The notes beneath the pieces were generated by a model. The model did not search any database. It worked only from the letters and a program-made list of their open reading frames with translations, and was not told the origin of the DNA. Shown in pieces: positions 1 to 11,257 of a stretch of DNA of 64,000 nucleotides. The first letter of the stretch is position 1. Every line of letters starts with the position of its first letter. The translations under genes and the position numbers were made by a program. Location: positions 765,247-829,246 of the forward strand of contig VZQC01000373.1 in assembly GCA_009823505.1 (NCBI GenBank), read 5' to 3'. This stretch comes from Rhizomys pruinosus (taxonomy: Eukaryota > Chordata > Mammalia > Rodentia > Spalacidae).

Positions 1-327
1 AAGTCTCTCATATCAGAACCTTTGTGGCACCTAGAAGGTAAGTTTCATTAGGACTCATTATAACTAGTTGTTACATGTAGGATCCACAGAGGGGTTCGAT
101 GTTTATGGCAATCTGAGGCTTTTCTTCCTTTGAATGTTCAGACGGGTCAGCCTTTCCGTTGCCACTTTTTGGTACATCCTACTCAATGCAAACCTGTATC
201 TTTTCTTTCTCAGCCATTAAGTTGGTGCCTTATTAATTTTTAAAATTGTTCAATTAAAGTTCTAATATCCATTCTAATCTATCACTTGTTTGTAATAGGC
301 TTATCAACACTTCCTCACTATGTGCTA

Positions 328-690
328 CTTGATGTACCTGGGTTGAAGGAGCCTCAACTGGGGAATTGCCTCCATTTGACTGTCCTGTGGCCATTTCTGT
401 GAGGTATTTTCTTGATCGTTGAGTGATGTGGGAGGATACAGTATACTGTGGGCATTGATGCCCCTAGGCGGGTTGTTCTATATTGTCTAAGAAACAGGCT
501 GAACATGGGTTAGGAGAGCAAGCCAGTAAGCAGCGTTCCTCTGGGGTCTGTGCTCCAGGTTCCTGTCCTAAATTCCTGTCTTTGCTTGCCTTGATGATGA
601 GCTGTGTTGTAAGCCAAATAAACCCTTTACTCTCCAAGTTGGTTTTGGTTAGTGTTTTTTATCACAGAACTTGAAGGCAAACTAGAACAC
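328..690 (+). mobile_element. ORR1-like MaLR LTR, degenerate
   Basis: The block has the ORR1-type LTR order: a gene-poor U3, a 'gatgtgggaggat' stretch, a 'cagtaagcagc' stretch near 525, 'gtaagccaaataaaccctt' near 610 (AATAAA polyadenylation signal) and a 'ttttggtta...tatcacag' end. It aligns by eye with the LTRs at 15965 and 26299. No matching internal region was seen next to it, so it is probably a solo LTR. Ends are approximate and no clear TSD was found. Old and substituted throughout. The ORF across it is meaningless. Confidence 0.65.
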
Positions 691-2237
691 ACTACATTCC
701 GAACAGGGAAATTCAAAGCAGTGCTTTACATTTCTCTGTTTCCCAGAATTAGATACCTCTAAGTATATTGTTGTGTATTGGCAGACCTGAAAAGCTTTAA
801 TTTTTCCATTGTAGAACTCTAAGAATATTCTCAGCATGGAATGGAAAGGGTGAATGAATCATATTAACAAGTCACAAAAGAAAACTGCAATTGAATGGCC
901 ACATCTGTGAATGTCTCCTAGGATGACGAGTTTACGAAAATGTCTCCAAGTACCAAATAGTAGAGCTGGAAGCCAGAAGGCTGAGTTGTGTTCCAAGCTG
1001 CAAAATTGTCACATATATTTTCTTGCAGCATTATAGGAATGGGTTTGGCAGACAATCTAAGGACTTCAGTGACTGCCAATAGCTCAGATACCCATGGAGC
1101 TACACCTCAAAGTGCCAAGAGAAAATCCATTCATCCAGCAATGGCTGTATGTGTTTGCAAATTAATTTACTTGAATAAATTCCCATTCTCCAGAAAACAA
1201 ATTCAGAGAGGACAGATACCCTGCTGATAATACATATAAAGTGTGTTTTACAGATGGGAGATTAATACAGCCAAATGTTTGATGCCACTTTCTTAAAAAA
1301 CAAAAAACAAAAAACAAGAGAGTTCTTTCCATGAATAAAAAGCAGCTGTGAAAAAGCAAACAACATTTAGTTATTCTTGTACAGGAAACAGTATTTTAGT
1401 GACAGAATGATGGTACATGATAACTCTTGATTTGGGTTGTTAGCCTACACAAATGTATTGTGATAAACACAGGAGGGTGGGTATTGAAAACAAGCGTGGG
1501 AATAGATGAGGTCCTGACTGCCAGCCTCCCCATTTAAAAGGTATACATGCTTTTATCTAATAGAAGTAAATATGTATTACCAAGCTATTTATCTCTCTTT
1601 TCAAAAAGGTATTCATTTTCACCTTCAAATCAATCATTGTTTACAATGAATTTTAAAAATATGATCTGTTTTTTTATTCTCAATGCTTGAAATCACTCTG
1701 TTCAAGAGTTACGAGTTTGGGGGAACTGAAAAAGTAGATGAAAGGGTTGATGTTGGAGCCTAAGGAACTGCGGGAGTACACAGCCCAAGTGAGTTAAAGT
1801 AGGGCCAAGGACCCCAGGCAGTGAGGCAGGAAGGAATATGGAAACTGAAGTGTGAAAGTTTCAAGAAAATGTCATGCCATTGGTGAATGTGGATGAATTG
1901 CTTTTTACCCAAATGCTACCTGTGCCTCACCTTAAGAAACTGCTGTCACCTGAGTAGTTAAAGCTACCGCTAAGGAGAATAACTATAAAATTCAAGGGAT
2001 AGGGAAAAGATTATGGAGTACACATTATATTTATTTTATAAAATAAGTACTTTTAAAATAACTGGAGGCAAAGTTAACTGGAGTCAAAGTTAGCTTGAAC
2101 AAATGACAGGTCATTAGCAATCTGAGATTTAGAACATGATTTGATAAAGGGCATTATAGTTCTCAAGGACAGACAGCAGCTAGAAATGGCATATAAATGG
2201 CAATTAACATATCCAGTGCCCATTGGCTGAAAGCACC
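691..2237. other. Sequence with no recognised feature
   Basis: AT-rich DNA with scattered stop codons in all frames. I see no exon-like ORF, no SINE or LTR hallmark and no microsatellite. Possibly unique or very old repeat-derived DNA. Confidence 0.4.
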
Positions 2238-2580
2238 TGTATTAGTCACTTTTCTGTTGCTGTGATAAAACCACCATGAGCAAGGGAACTTATAAAAGGG
2301 AACTTATTTGAGCTTACGATTGATGGTTCCAGGGAATTAGAGACCATTGTGGCAGGAGGCATGGTGGCCGGGACTGGAGCAGAAAGCTGAGGTTTACAGG
2401 AAGTCAAGAGAGAGCCTCTGGAGATTAGCAAGGCTTATTAAGCTCTCTAAGCCTGCCCCCAGTGACATACTTCCTCCAGCATGGCCACACCTTCTAAGAC
2501 CTCCCCAAACAGCACCACCAACTGGAGACAAAATGTCTGAATACTTAAAGCTTATGTGGGACATTCTCATCCAAACCAAC
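2238..2580 (-). mobile_element. MT-like MaLR LTR
   Basis: Read on the minus strand this is an MT-type LTR: a 'ggtgtggccatgctggagg' stretch, 'gtcactgggggcaggct', and an end with 'gctcatggtggttttatc', then 'gactaataca'. It is about 343 bp and is closely similar to the LTR at 23262-23618. A short flanking repeat (cacc at 2234-2237 and 2580-2583) may be a remnant TSD, but it is too short to be decisive. The LTR directly abuts L1 3'UTR sequence on its right. Confidence 0.7.
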
Positions 2581-2689
2581 ACCGGACCCTTCTAGAATCA
2601 GACATTGTAATCTGTTGTACCCCATGGCATCTGTAATGGTCCATATCATCCCATGTCCTCACAACCCCAGTACTTGTTTGGGAGAAAAC

Positions 2690-4125
2690 AGGTTCATCTC
2701 ATTATGTCCAAGTACCTAGTTGTAAGGCAAACTGAGCAACATTAATGTGATATTCCTCATGATCTGAAAACAAACAGAAAAAAAAAGTATCAGGCTGTTG
2801 TAACTTAGCCTTTCTGGATGCTTAATGACCATACTTAATGCCCATACCAATTTGGCAGAGGGGCTTAAGGGATACCTTTGTTCTTTGCCCTCAGAGGTCA
2901 ACTAAGTCCCAGGGGACTATGCATGGGGGCATCTCTTGAAATGTTCTGAGAATGTGAGTCACTAGTCTTCCTGTGCAGGGAGGTCTTGGAGATCCACTAA
3001 TGGGACTTCAGCCAGTGTCCAGTCAATAAAAAGGAAAGTCTGCTTCAAAAAGGGAAGCCTGGTCTACCAGGACCTGACTTTGTCCTCGAGTGGATGGAAC
3101 TGGTAAATGAAAAGCCAAAAGGAGCCAGGGGTTCCCTCCCCTCCCCAAAACCTGAGTGACCCTTGAGGACCAGATCCTCAACTGACCTTGAGAAAAAAAA
3201 AAACTTGGTTAATCTGTGCTGTGTGACCTTAAACATCCAAAAGGAAAGTATAACTAGAAATAGACAATCAGTAAGGCCTGAGAAATTGTACTTAAGGTAT
3301 AAAACTTGAGATCTTAGTGAAGACAGAAAGAAAAAAAAAAGCATTGCTGTTTTGCCTGTCTTCAATTCTTACTAGCAAGTGCAGCTACCCTGTGGCTGCC
3401 ACTGCTTTTGCCATCCTTCAAAGACACTGAGACACAGTTTCTTTAACCTTCCAATATGGACTGAAGACTCATGTCTCTCCAAGAATCCTCCAAACCTTCG
3501 GCGCCAGATGGGGACTGCCGGGACATCCAGCTTGTGGACTGAGCAACTACTGGGGTTTCAGGCTCTTCAGAGTACAGACTGCCATTGTTGGACTTCCCAT
3601 GCTGTATCATGGAGGCCAGTACAGGAAGATCAAGACAGGATGCAGTGCTTACTGGATGGACCTCATTTGGTGACCATGAGAAGCATCCACCCCAGTGTGG
3701 AGCACAAGGGCAGGACTGATGGTTGTTTGGGCTTACCAAGGAAGAACCTTAAGGAAAATATGACATCTCTCAGCCTAATAAAGAAAAAGAGGTAAATAAA
3801 TAAAAAAAAAGAAATCAGAAGCTCAAGATACTAAAAACTATGATGTCATAATCTTGATCTATGTGTGGCAGGCATATATGCATATTTTGATGCAAATTAG
3901 AAGGAACAACAACAAGAAAACTGAGTCAAAGAACTGACTGAAACAATAAACTGCATTGAAAATTTTAAAAGAGATTGAGAAAAAGATAAAAAACAGGGAT
4001 GGCAGAATGCATGAGCTCTGGAGGGGTGGGAGACAAGGAAGAGGGAATGGTCTAGATATGATTGGGAAATGTATGAAATGTACAAAGCTTCAATAAAAAA
4101 ATTGGCCTTGAAAAAAATATATCAG
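2690..4125 (+). mobile_element. 5'-truncated L1: long 3'UTR and tail
   Basis: Starts near the end of ORF2 ('caagtacctagttgtaagg' at about 2708, also seen at 50240 and, diverged, at 32946). It runs through a distinctive GC-richer 3'UTR module (2870-3800), then a tail with 'gatggcagaatgcatgag', a G-rich 'ggaggggtggg' tract and 'gaaatgtacaaagcttcaa', ending in A-rich DNA. The same module recurs at 20358-21790 (+) and about 48083-49200 (-). The 138-residue ORF at 3379-3795 lies inside this UTR and is broken in the other copies, so I do not treat it as a gene. Truncation to the 3' end is typical of L1. Confidence 0.8.
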
Positions 4126-4156
4126 TCACAGTAAGACAAGTATCAGTATCACTTTC

Positions 4157-4250
4157 TTTCTTGTTTTACTTTTTTGGGGGGGTCTTTTTGAGACAGAGTG
4201 CTGGGACCAAGGTCACGCACCCCTACATCTGGCATCACATGCTTTCTTTC
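4157..4250 (-). mobile_element. B1 SINE remnant, internally deleted
   Basis: The 3' end of a minus-strand B1 ('ggtctttttgagacagagt') runs directly into its 5' part ('tgctgggac...'), then drifts. The middle of the roughly 140-bp monomer is missing. Confidence 0.5.
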
Positions 4251-5840
4251 ATTTGTGGATCTTAGAATTTATACGGCAACATAAAACCACACATGTCTAT
4301 GTGGCATCTAATTAATGTAAAAGTGAAACTGTCTAAGCAAATGAAGGTGACTGACTAGTAGAAAGAGGAGAGGAGCAAAAAGGAAGGGAAGGTGGGTTTG
4401 AGAGGAAATACGTTCAAAGTATATTGTATACTTGTGTTAAATGGCCTTTTCTACCTCAGTACTATGTAAAATGAATATATGCCAATAAAAATAAATTAAG
4501 CTCCCTTATATACCCAATATTACAAATTGAAAGGTAGCCAAAGGGCTGAAGTTGGCCCTGTCTGTGCTATCTGGTAAAGAAGCATGTAGTTAAAATTATA
4601 GTCCATCCTTTATTCGAACAATGGCCTAAGATCTTTCATTGGACAAAGGAATATGATTCACATTGCTGAATGACCCTGATACCTCCTGATATGGAGACAA
4701 ATGTCTCTTAATTTTCAGGAGCCAATGTGGCTTCCATGATTAACCAGTTGACCCTGTGCTAGACTACCAAGGAGATAGACAACTGCTGAAGCTGGTCCAC
4801 AAATACAAGAGATAAAACAAGAGAAGAAATAGAGACTGCTGGCCTGGGCTGAGAAGACAGCTTCCAGCAACAGATGTTTCCACTTACAGACTATCTGTCC
4901 CTTGAGCAGGGACTAATACTGGCACCATGTAGGTAGAGAAGCAACGACCTTAGCTGGTAGTGAGCGCACTGATGCAGATCCTTGTCGTATAAGATGGGGT
5001 TCCCTTACTGAACCATCAGGGGGGACAGCCAAGACAGGATGTCTAGTCATATTGCCAGTGTTACTTTTGCACAGCCTGACTGCAGGGGCAGAGGTGTAAT
5101 AGATAAGCTAAGCTAGTGGAAATTGTCAGAACCAGTTACAATGATAGTTTTGGGGGCACTGGTAGGCAGTAGGCCCAAATGCATGCCACATAGTACCAAA
5201 CTGGAAAAGATAAAGGTTAAAGCACTTCCCACTAAATTGTATTAAATGCACACTGTTGAGACTTTCTCAACAAAAGTAAGATTAAAACAATAGACTGCCC
5301 CTAAAGAGGTAAAACTCTCTCCTACAGCACTTTCCTTTTCTGTGCTTACCTCATTCTACTCTTTCGTTTTCTTGAGAAAAATACTTGGATGAGGTTTCTA
5401 CACTTGCTTACTCCAATTTCTCTCTTCTTTCTTGAAACCAGTCCAATTAGAACATCATTCGACCCTCTTATCAAGGTTCAGCCCTTGAAAATCATTATTG
5501 AATGATCTTCACTTTGTTAAATTGAGTGGCTGAATTTCAGTCTCTCTCTGCCTTGACCTCTGAGACCTGTTTAACACAGTGGATTGTTGCCTCCTGGAAA
5601 CCTTCCATCATGCGGCTTCCCAGAAACCATGGCTCTCGCATTTTCTCATACTCTTCAGTGCTTCCTCTGTGTGTTTTCCTATTTTCTCCTTATCTCCTTG
5701 TTCTTTAATAGCATGGTCTCATGGACCCACCACTTGGACGTCTCCTTATCTTCATTAACAAAACCTGGTATCTTTAGCTGCTGCATCCACTTGGATATAT
5801 GACAGACAACTCAAATTTGTCTATGCTGAGCTCTTGATAT
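4251..5840. other. Unclassified sequence, some of it probably old repeat
   Basis: 4251-4500 ends with an A-rich, L1-tail-like stretch ('gccaataaaaataaatta'). From about 4500 to 5300 there is a moderately GC, low-stop segment ('cttgagcagggactaatac' and similar) that I do not recognise. It has no ORF over 100 codons and no splice-like or LTR structure. 5300-5840 is pyrimidine-rich and may be a diverged upstream part of the LINE2-like block that follows. Confidence 0.35.
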
Positions 5841-6400
5841 TTCACCCTTCCCAGACCCTAATCTGCTCTTTACAGAGCTCAGTTAATGGCCATCTTATCT
5901 TTACTCTTACTGGGACCAAATATCTTCACACTATCCCTGCCTTCTCTTTTTCTCTCATCCTTGGGGGCATCAGCAAACTCCATTGACTCTATCTACATTC
6001 AGGGACCACTTTTTACTAGTTACATTATACCCTCATCTAAAACAATATCATCTCTCACCTCCAGGCCTTACCACAGTCTCCTAACTGATTTCCTTGCCCT
6101 CTGCAAAGCAGGCAGAGTGATCTTAATGAATCAGTATAAAGATTCCTTTGATGTACTTCTTCCAAGGAGTTCTCTCTGCCATAGGATGCAAACCAAAGTT
6201 TCTGTGACCTCAGGGCTCCACCCAAGTTGCCTTTACTTCATCTGGTTCTGATTAAGCTTGCTAGATTCTGCCCCTCTTCGTTACTCACCTCCATCTATAC
6301 CAGACTCCTTGTTGCTGTTTTCTACTGGCCAAGAGTCTGGTAATAGCACCAAGTAAGTAATTTTATAGTGATGAATAAATATCAGTTGGATCAGTTTGAT
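5841..6400 (+). mobile_element. Ancient LINE2-like fragment
   Basis: The order of pyrimidine-rich phrases matches the conserved mammalian LINE2-type 3' region: 'atcatctctcacctccagg', then 'cagtctcctaactgatttcc', then 'caggcagagtgatcttaat', then a terminal 'aataaatatcagttgg'. The 121-codon ORF at 5886-6251 is a relic of the reverse-transcriptase reading frame or chance. The family name is recalled, not searched; CR1/L3 is an alternative. Confidence 0.5.
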
Positions 6401-8196
6401 AGAATTTGAGAGATACTCCTGCTTACCCAAATCCAGAGAATCAAGCAATCATTAGAATTGGGATTTGAAATCAAAACTACAAAACCTATAGTCTTTCCAT
6501 TCTGTGAGTGATGCTGTTTTTATTAGTTTATATTTCCAAGTGGCTTTAGAGGATGGCTTGGAGCTAAGTACTTTATAATAAGCACCAACAATTGGTTTTC
6601 AGGCTTTAAGATTACATTTCCCCTGAATTTACACATAAACCACAAAAAGAAGAAATTTCTGGTATTTTTTTCCCTTAGAAATGTGAGAATTGAACACATT
6701 TCCCCTTTCACACATTTGGATATTTTGTTTTAATTTCTTTTGAACTGTGGCTTATCCACTACAAATTAAGCCAGCAATTATGTTGATTGTTATAATTTTT
6801 CCTTAGAAAAGAATATAGGTTTTGTACAGTTATTGGACTTCTTATAGATTTTGGCTCAAAGGGAACCCTTTGAACTTATATGAGGTTTTGAATCTTGAAA
6901 TAAATTTATAGATTTTAGATCACTGGTTATAGAAAGGGAGAAAGAGCAAACATAGGATGGATAAATATTAACAACAGATTCAATAAGTAAACACCGATTC
7001 TTCTAACTCCTACCACCTCAGAAAAGATCAGTCAGGGACTGTTCTCCAAGATTGGTATTTATGCATTTTCCTAGAATTGGTGGACAAAGGGCCTCTATAG
7101 AGTGAAGCAGGTTACCGCCAAGCAACTGGTTGGATATTGCACAATAGGACTGCGTCCTTTGCAGACAAGGCCTGTTTTCTTTCTGATCTGATTTTCCTTT
7201 ACCTTCCTCTACCTTTTCCCTTCTACAATGAGCTCCCAGTGTATACAGGCTTCTTGGAGAAACTGCTCCTGTTTTCTAGAGAGGCTGTGATTTTGGCTCC
7301 ACAGGAGGCACTTTTGTCTCTTAGCTGATAATTTTGTCAGGAGACCTGATGCCAAGGCAGCGTCGTGCCAGGCCTCCTGCTGCTGGAGACCCAGACTGAG
7401 ACCCGGATCCATTGGTTTTTTTTTTTTTCTCCTAGAGACTTCTTGGGGTCACGTGGGGTGACATGGGGTCTTTCTTTAGAAAAGAGAATCTCTGTTGTTG
7501 TTTTAAACAATACAACAACAGGTTCAGGGGTTGAGGAGGAAGTATATTTGTGGGGAAACAATTTATTATTTTAAATGCTGTTTTTAAGAGAGATAAATGG
7601 GCCTTTTTCTTATCTTCCTTGGAGAAATAGCATCATCCTTCTCCCACACACTACCTCAGGACAAGAGATTTGTAAATTTAGAGCACTACATTCACCTTTG
7701 AAGCTCCAATCTCCATCCCCTCCATGCTTTTAAAGGGTGTTGATTGTCTGAGAATCACAGGGTTCTGGAGGCCAGAATCAGTACTGATGATGATGATAAG
7801 GGCAGGATGGTGGTCAGGGTTACCAAACTGCACAAACGCACAGGGGCATGGGCCGGACCTCATCTCAAAAACTGTTTAGAATATTCTCTGTGAGGCCTTA
7901 GTCCTCTCAGGATTTGCACACAACATTTGAATGGCTGCTTTACTTTTCTATGCGTTGCCTGTTTACAGCTTGGTCTGGGATCTTGTAAACACAGATTATT
8001 ATTTTTTTTTTGTCCCAAATGTATTTTGCCCATTTGTCTCACATTGATGTTTGCAAAGAGGAAGAAGAAGAGAGAAGGCCTGGGAAGAGTAAAAGAAAGG
8101 GAGGAAGAAAGGGAGAGGGAAGATGTATATGAAAAGATTAGTGGCAGAAAGGGGAACACTATTTTATAAGTTAGACCTAAAATATATAAAACACTC
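6401..8196. other. No recognised feature; some GA-rich low complexity
   Basis: Largely unique-looking AT-rich sequence. A purine-rich patch occupies about 8055-8135. ORFs of 60-170 codons appear on both strands but have no domain-like composition and overlap low complexity. Confidence 0.4.
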
Positions 8197-8412
8197 TGGG
8201 GCTGGATAGATAGTTCAACAGTTAAGACATTTATTGCTCTTGCAGAGGTCTCAGGTTCAGTTTCTAGTACCCATATGCAACTCAACAGCCATCTGTAACT
8301 CCAGGCACAGGGGATCCAATGACTGATTCCAGCTTTTGTGGGCACCAGGCATGCACGGGGTGCACATACATACATTCAGGTAAACACTCATACACATAAA
8401 ATTTAAAAATTG
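8197..8412 (+). mobile_element. B3-type SINE, diverged
   Basis: tRNA-derived head ('ggggctggatagatagttc', A-box region, then 'caggttcagtttc' in place of the B box), a B3-like body ('ccatctgtaactccagg', 'gggcaccaggcatgcac') and an A-rich tail ('cacataaaatttaaaa'). More diverged than the young B2 copies elsewhere in the window. Confidence 0.8.
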
Positions 8413-9063
8413 AAATAATTCTCTATTGGAATAAGTTATTTATTTATGGTGGAATTCTTAATGTTGTGAGTCATTATCTGACCAGGTGATTTCAACAAGG
8501 TAAGGAAGCTTCTGGATGGCTGGTGACAGGATCTTGGTTGGGGCACTGCTTGCTGGCCCAACCCTCAGAGCTCCTTGAGCAGTATATCTGAGATGGAGTT
8601 TGAGATCCAGCTAACTTCTCCATTTTTGAGGTTCTCAAAGGATGCAGATATTTCTAGTCTGGGTACCATTCTTTGAAAACCATTGATTCATTCTGTTACT
8701 TTCTCCTTCCTGAGATCTTATCATAACTTAAGTATGATAAGTTTAGCTCTTTGAGGTATGCCAAATTCTTTCATGTCAAATAACTTATTTTCCACATACT
8801 TCAATCATAATTCATATTTAGTAATTGATGGAAAGCTAATTCATTTGAAGGAATATTTTATAGGCATGAAGTGGAAGACAGAATGGAATTAAGCCATGTT
8901 TCTGTCTTGAGTAATCTATGAATTTGTTTATTTGTTTAATAATGCTGCTTTTCGGTGGAAGAAATCAGGAATTCATTATGCTTAAGTAATTTTTATATTT
9001 ATAATTTATAAACAATCCATAATTTATGTATAATATAAAAGTACAAAAATATACAATTTGTAT
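8413..9063. other. No recognised feature
   Basis: AT-rich sequence without repeat hallmarks or coding potential that I can see. Confidence 0.4.
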
Positions 9064-9076
9064 AAATATGTACTTT

Positions 9077-9227
9077 TTTTTTTGGTCTTTTCAAGACAGG
9101 GTCTCCCTGTAGTCCCAGCTGTCCTGGAACTCATTCTGTAGACCAGGCTGGCCTCGAACTCACAAAGATCCGCCTGCCTCTGCCTCCCAAGTGCTAGGAT
9201 TAAAGGCGTGCACCACCACGCCCGGCT
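9077..9227 (-). mobile_element. B1 SINE with TSD
   Basis: Complete minus-strand B1: poly-T, then 'aagacagggtctccctgta' (3' end), 'ggattaaaggcgtgcacca' and 'cccggc' (5' end). A perfect 13-bp TSD (aaatatgtacttt) flanks it at 9064-9076 and 9228-9240. Low divergence and intact CpGs suggest a fairly recent insertion. Confidence 0.92.
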
Positions 9228-9657
9228 AAATATGTACTTTCATATAAAATATAAAATTATATCTTAATGTAATTAGAATTCAAATTGAATTCAAATGAAA
9301 GTATAAAAACAAACTCAAATTAGCAATTTTAACTCAGTGTGACTAATGTTCTATTTTGAGAGATTAAAGCAATGCTTGTGTATTAGCTATGCCAGACTAT
9401 TTCTTGAGACTATCATCCTTTTGGGAGTATGTGAAAAGATCTACACTTTCTATTTCTTTCTGACCAAAGTCCTGTGGGAGGTTCCTCTCTTCATTGACAC
9501 CTGACACAAATTGATCTTTCTGTGACTTACTACATTTTCTGTTTATCTTAGTAGATGTGATTTTTGGTGTTTCTTTCTTTAAGCATTAAATAATAATGTT
9601 GTTTACTGGCGATAAAGCTGTCAAAGATATTTAACTATTTGATTGACATTGACCTTC

Positions 9658-9745
9658 AAAGGAGAAAAAGGAGAAGAAAGAGGAGGAAGAGGAGGAGGAG
9701 GAAGAGGAGAAGGGAGATGGAGAGGCACAGAAGAAAGGGTAAAGA
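9658..9745 (+). repeat. Purine-rich (GGA/GAA) low-complexity tract
   Basis: About 85 bp of almost pure A/G with GAG and GGA triplets. Confidence 0.85.
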
Positions 9746-9832
9746 AAATTCTAAAAAGATATGGACAAATATACATGAATGGGTGGTAATATTTTATAAA
9801 TTTTAGTTAAAAACCATTAAGACTTTGCTTTT

Positions 9833-9990
9833 TTTTTTAAATTTTTAAATTTTATTTATTTCTGTATGTGTATAAATGTACTGTCTGCATGCAGGTTTGT
9901 GCACCCGTGTTGTGCAATGCCGCGGAGGTCAGAAGAGGGTGTCGGATTCCCCTGGAACTGGAGTTCTCCTGGAATTGGAGTTTCAGCCCC
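9833..9990 (-). mobile_element. B2 SINE, head deleted, with TSD
   Basis: Minus-strand B2 of the young group, with the 17-nt duplicated motif. The tRNA-like head is missing: sequence jumps from 'ggagtttcag' to the terminal 'cccc', which looks like an internal deletion between two 'cag' triplets. A 13-bp TSD (agactttgctttt) lies at 9820-9832 and 9991-10003. Loss of the A and B boxes means this copy cannot be transcribed from an internal Pol III promoter. Confidence 0.85.
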
Positions 9991-10017
9991 AGACTTTGCT
10001 TTTAAAAAGCTATTTCT

Positions 10018-10252
10018 CGGGCTGGAGAGATGGCCTAGCGGTTAAGAGCGCCGACCGCTCTTACAGAGGACCAGGGTTCGATCCCCACCACCCACATGGC
10101 GGCCGAAAACCGTCTGAAACTCTAATTCCAGGAGAACTCCAGTTCCGGGGGAATCCGACACCCTCTTCTGACTTCCGCGGCATTGGACGACACGGGTGCA
10201 CAAACTTGCATGCAGACAGTACATCGATACACATATACAGAAATAAATAAAT
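10018..10252 (+). mobile_element. B2 SINE, full length, young group
   Basis: Starts 'gggctggagagatggccta' and has an A-box-like 'tggcctagcgg' and B-box 'ggttcgatcc', so the internal Pol III promoter looks intact. The body contains a tandem 17-nt duplication (10120-10136 and 10137-10153). The tail is 'agaaataaataaa'. CpGs are well preserved, consistent with youth. It is continuous with the mosaic segment that follows. Confidence 0.9.
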
Positions 10253-10352
10253 GCCGGGCATGGTGGGGCATGCCTTTAATCCTAGCACTTGGGAGGCAGA
10301 GGCACGCGGATCTCTGTGAGTTTTCGGCCGCCATGTGGGTGCACAAAGCATC
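10253..10352 (+). mobile_element. Mosaic: partial B1, inverted B2 piece, L1 tail, poly-A
   Basis: 10253-10320 is the first half of a B1 ('gccgggcatggtggggcat' onward). At 10321-10341 comes an exact 21-bp reverse complement of 10089-10109 in the adjacent B2, including that copy's private 'gccgaaaa' variant. From about 10340 follows 'gcacaaagcatcaataaaa', the terminal sequence of this genome's L1 3'UTR, and then poly-A. The order is best explained by template switching during L1-driven reverse transcription. No clean TSD was found. Confidence 0.7.
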
Positions 10353-10375
10353 AATAAAAAAAAAAAAGTTAAAAA

Positions 10376-10568
10376 AGAAAGATTTATTTATCTTATTTTA
10401 TATGTATAAGTGGTACGCCTGGTGCCTGTGGAACCCAGAAGACAGAGGCAGATCCCCTGTAACTGGAACTACAGGTGGTTTTGAGCTGCCATGTAAGAGC
10501 TGGTAACTGGACTCAAAAAGTCCTCTGCCACTTCAGAAAGTGCTCTTATGGGCTGTCTCTCCAGCCTG
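10376..10568 (-). mobile_element. B2/B3-type SINE, old
   Basis: Minus strand: tail at left ('tttatttatcttattttat'), body 'ccctgtaactggaactaca', then 'gagctgccatgtaagagc', and a head ending 'gggctgtctctccagcc'. Diverged, with the B-box region altered. Confidence 0.75.
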
Positions 10569-10650
10569 TAAGAATTCTTCATCTTAACACTTTCACACAA
10601 GTGATACACAGTGTAACAAGAAGTTCTTAGTAACTTAAAAACAATTCTTG

Positions 10651-10800
10651 GTCGGGCGTGGTTATGCAAGCCTTTAATCCTAGCACTCGGGAGGCAGAGG
10701 CATGGGAATCTTTGTGAGTTCCAGGCCAGCCTGGTCTACAGAGCTAGTTCCTGGACAGTTGGGGCTACATGGAGACCCTGTCTCGAAAAGACCCCCCAAA
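10651..10800 (+). mobile_element. B1 SINE
   Basis: Complete plus-strand B1 from 'ggtcgggcgtggttatgca' to 'ggagaccctgtctcgaaaag'. Flanked by short repeats (aattctt near 10642 and 10801) that are probably the TSD. Confidence 0.9.
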
Positions 10801-10811
10801 AATTCTTTTTT

Positions 10812-10861
10812 TACAGTTATTGGGGTGACTCTGTGCGTGTGCGTGCGTGCGTGTTTGTGTT

Positions 10862-10896
<35 letters not shown>

Positions 10897-10995
10897 GTGT
10901 TCCACTGTTCTGTGGAGGTCAGAGGGTAACTTGCAGGAGTTGGTTCTCTCTTTCCACCATCTTTCCCAGGGATCAAACAAGTCTTTAGGCTTTGA
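10812..10995 (-). mobile_element. B3/B4-like SINE with expanded GT tract
   Basis: The body reads 'tggaggtcagagggtaactt' and 'gcaggagttggttctctc', then 'cccagggatcaaacaag', which is the reverse complement of a rodent tRNA-class SINE body. Its 3' part has become a GT microsatellite at 10832-10900. Confidence 0.6.
10832..10900 (+). repeat. (GT)n microsatellite, imperfect
   Basis: About 69 bp of GT/GC/TTGT units, longest pure run near the right end. Confidence 0.95.
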
Positions 10996-11093
10996 GCCTA
11001 GCTCCAATAAACCATTTTGCTTCCCCAATTTTTAAGATAATCCTTAAAGTCCAGACATACGCAATTCACATTTCCAACACTTTAAAGATAATT

Positions 11094-11257
11094 GTGGCCA
11101 CGTGTGCTGGTGCATGCCTTTAATCCTAGCACTTGGGAAGCAGAGGCAGGCAGATATCTGTGAGGTCAAGGCCAGCCTGGTCTACAGAGTGAGTTCCAGG
11201 ACAGCTGGGGCTATAGGGAGACCCTGTCTCAAAAAGACTAAAAAAACAAAAAAAAGT
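11094..11257 (+). mobile_element. B1 SINE, first of a tandem pair
   Basis: Complete B1 ('cacgtgtgctggtgcatgcc' to 'accctgtctcaaaaagac' plus A-rich tail). The next B1 begins directly in or after its tail. Confidence 0.88.

Noticed and set aside
3379..3795. 138-codon ORF with several Cys/His residues
   Set aside because: Inside the L1 3'UTR module; the same region at 21140-21555 and 48083-48400 does not keep the frame.
5886..6251. 121-codon ORF, possible small exon
   Set aside because: Phrase order matches an ancient LINE2-like element; no start context or splice structure.
7860..8375. 171-codon minus-strand ORF
   Set aside because: Runs through GA-rich low complexity and a B3 SINE; no domain, no conserved start context.
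10029..10085. tRNA gene from A-box and B-box match
   Set aside because: These boxes are the tRNA-derived head of a B2 SINE; there is no acceptor-stem pairing of a real tRNA.
9876..10250. ORFs across B2 SINEs, repeated at 10042, 26919, 40434, 48829 and elsewhere
   Set aside because: The same peptide recurs because the SINE recurs; B2 is Pol III-transcribed and non-coding.
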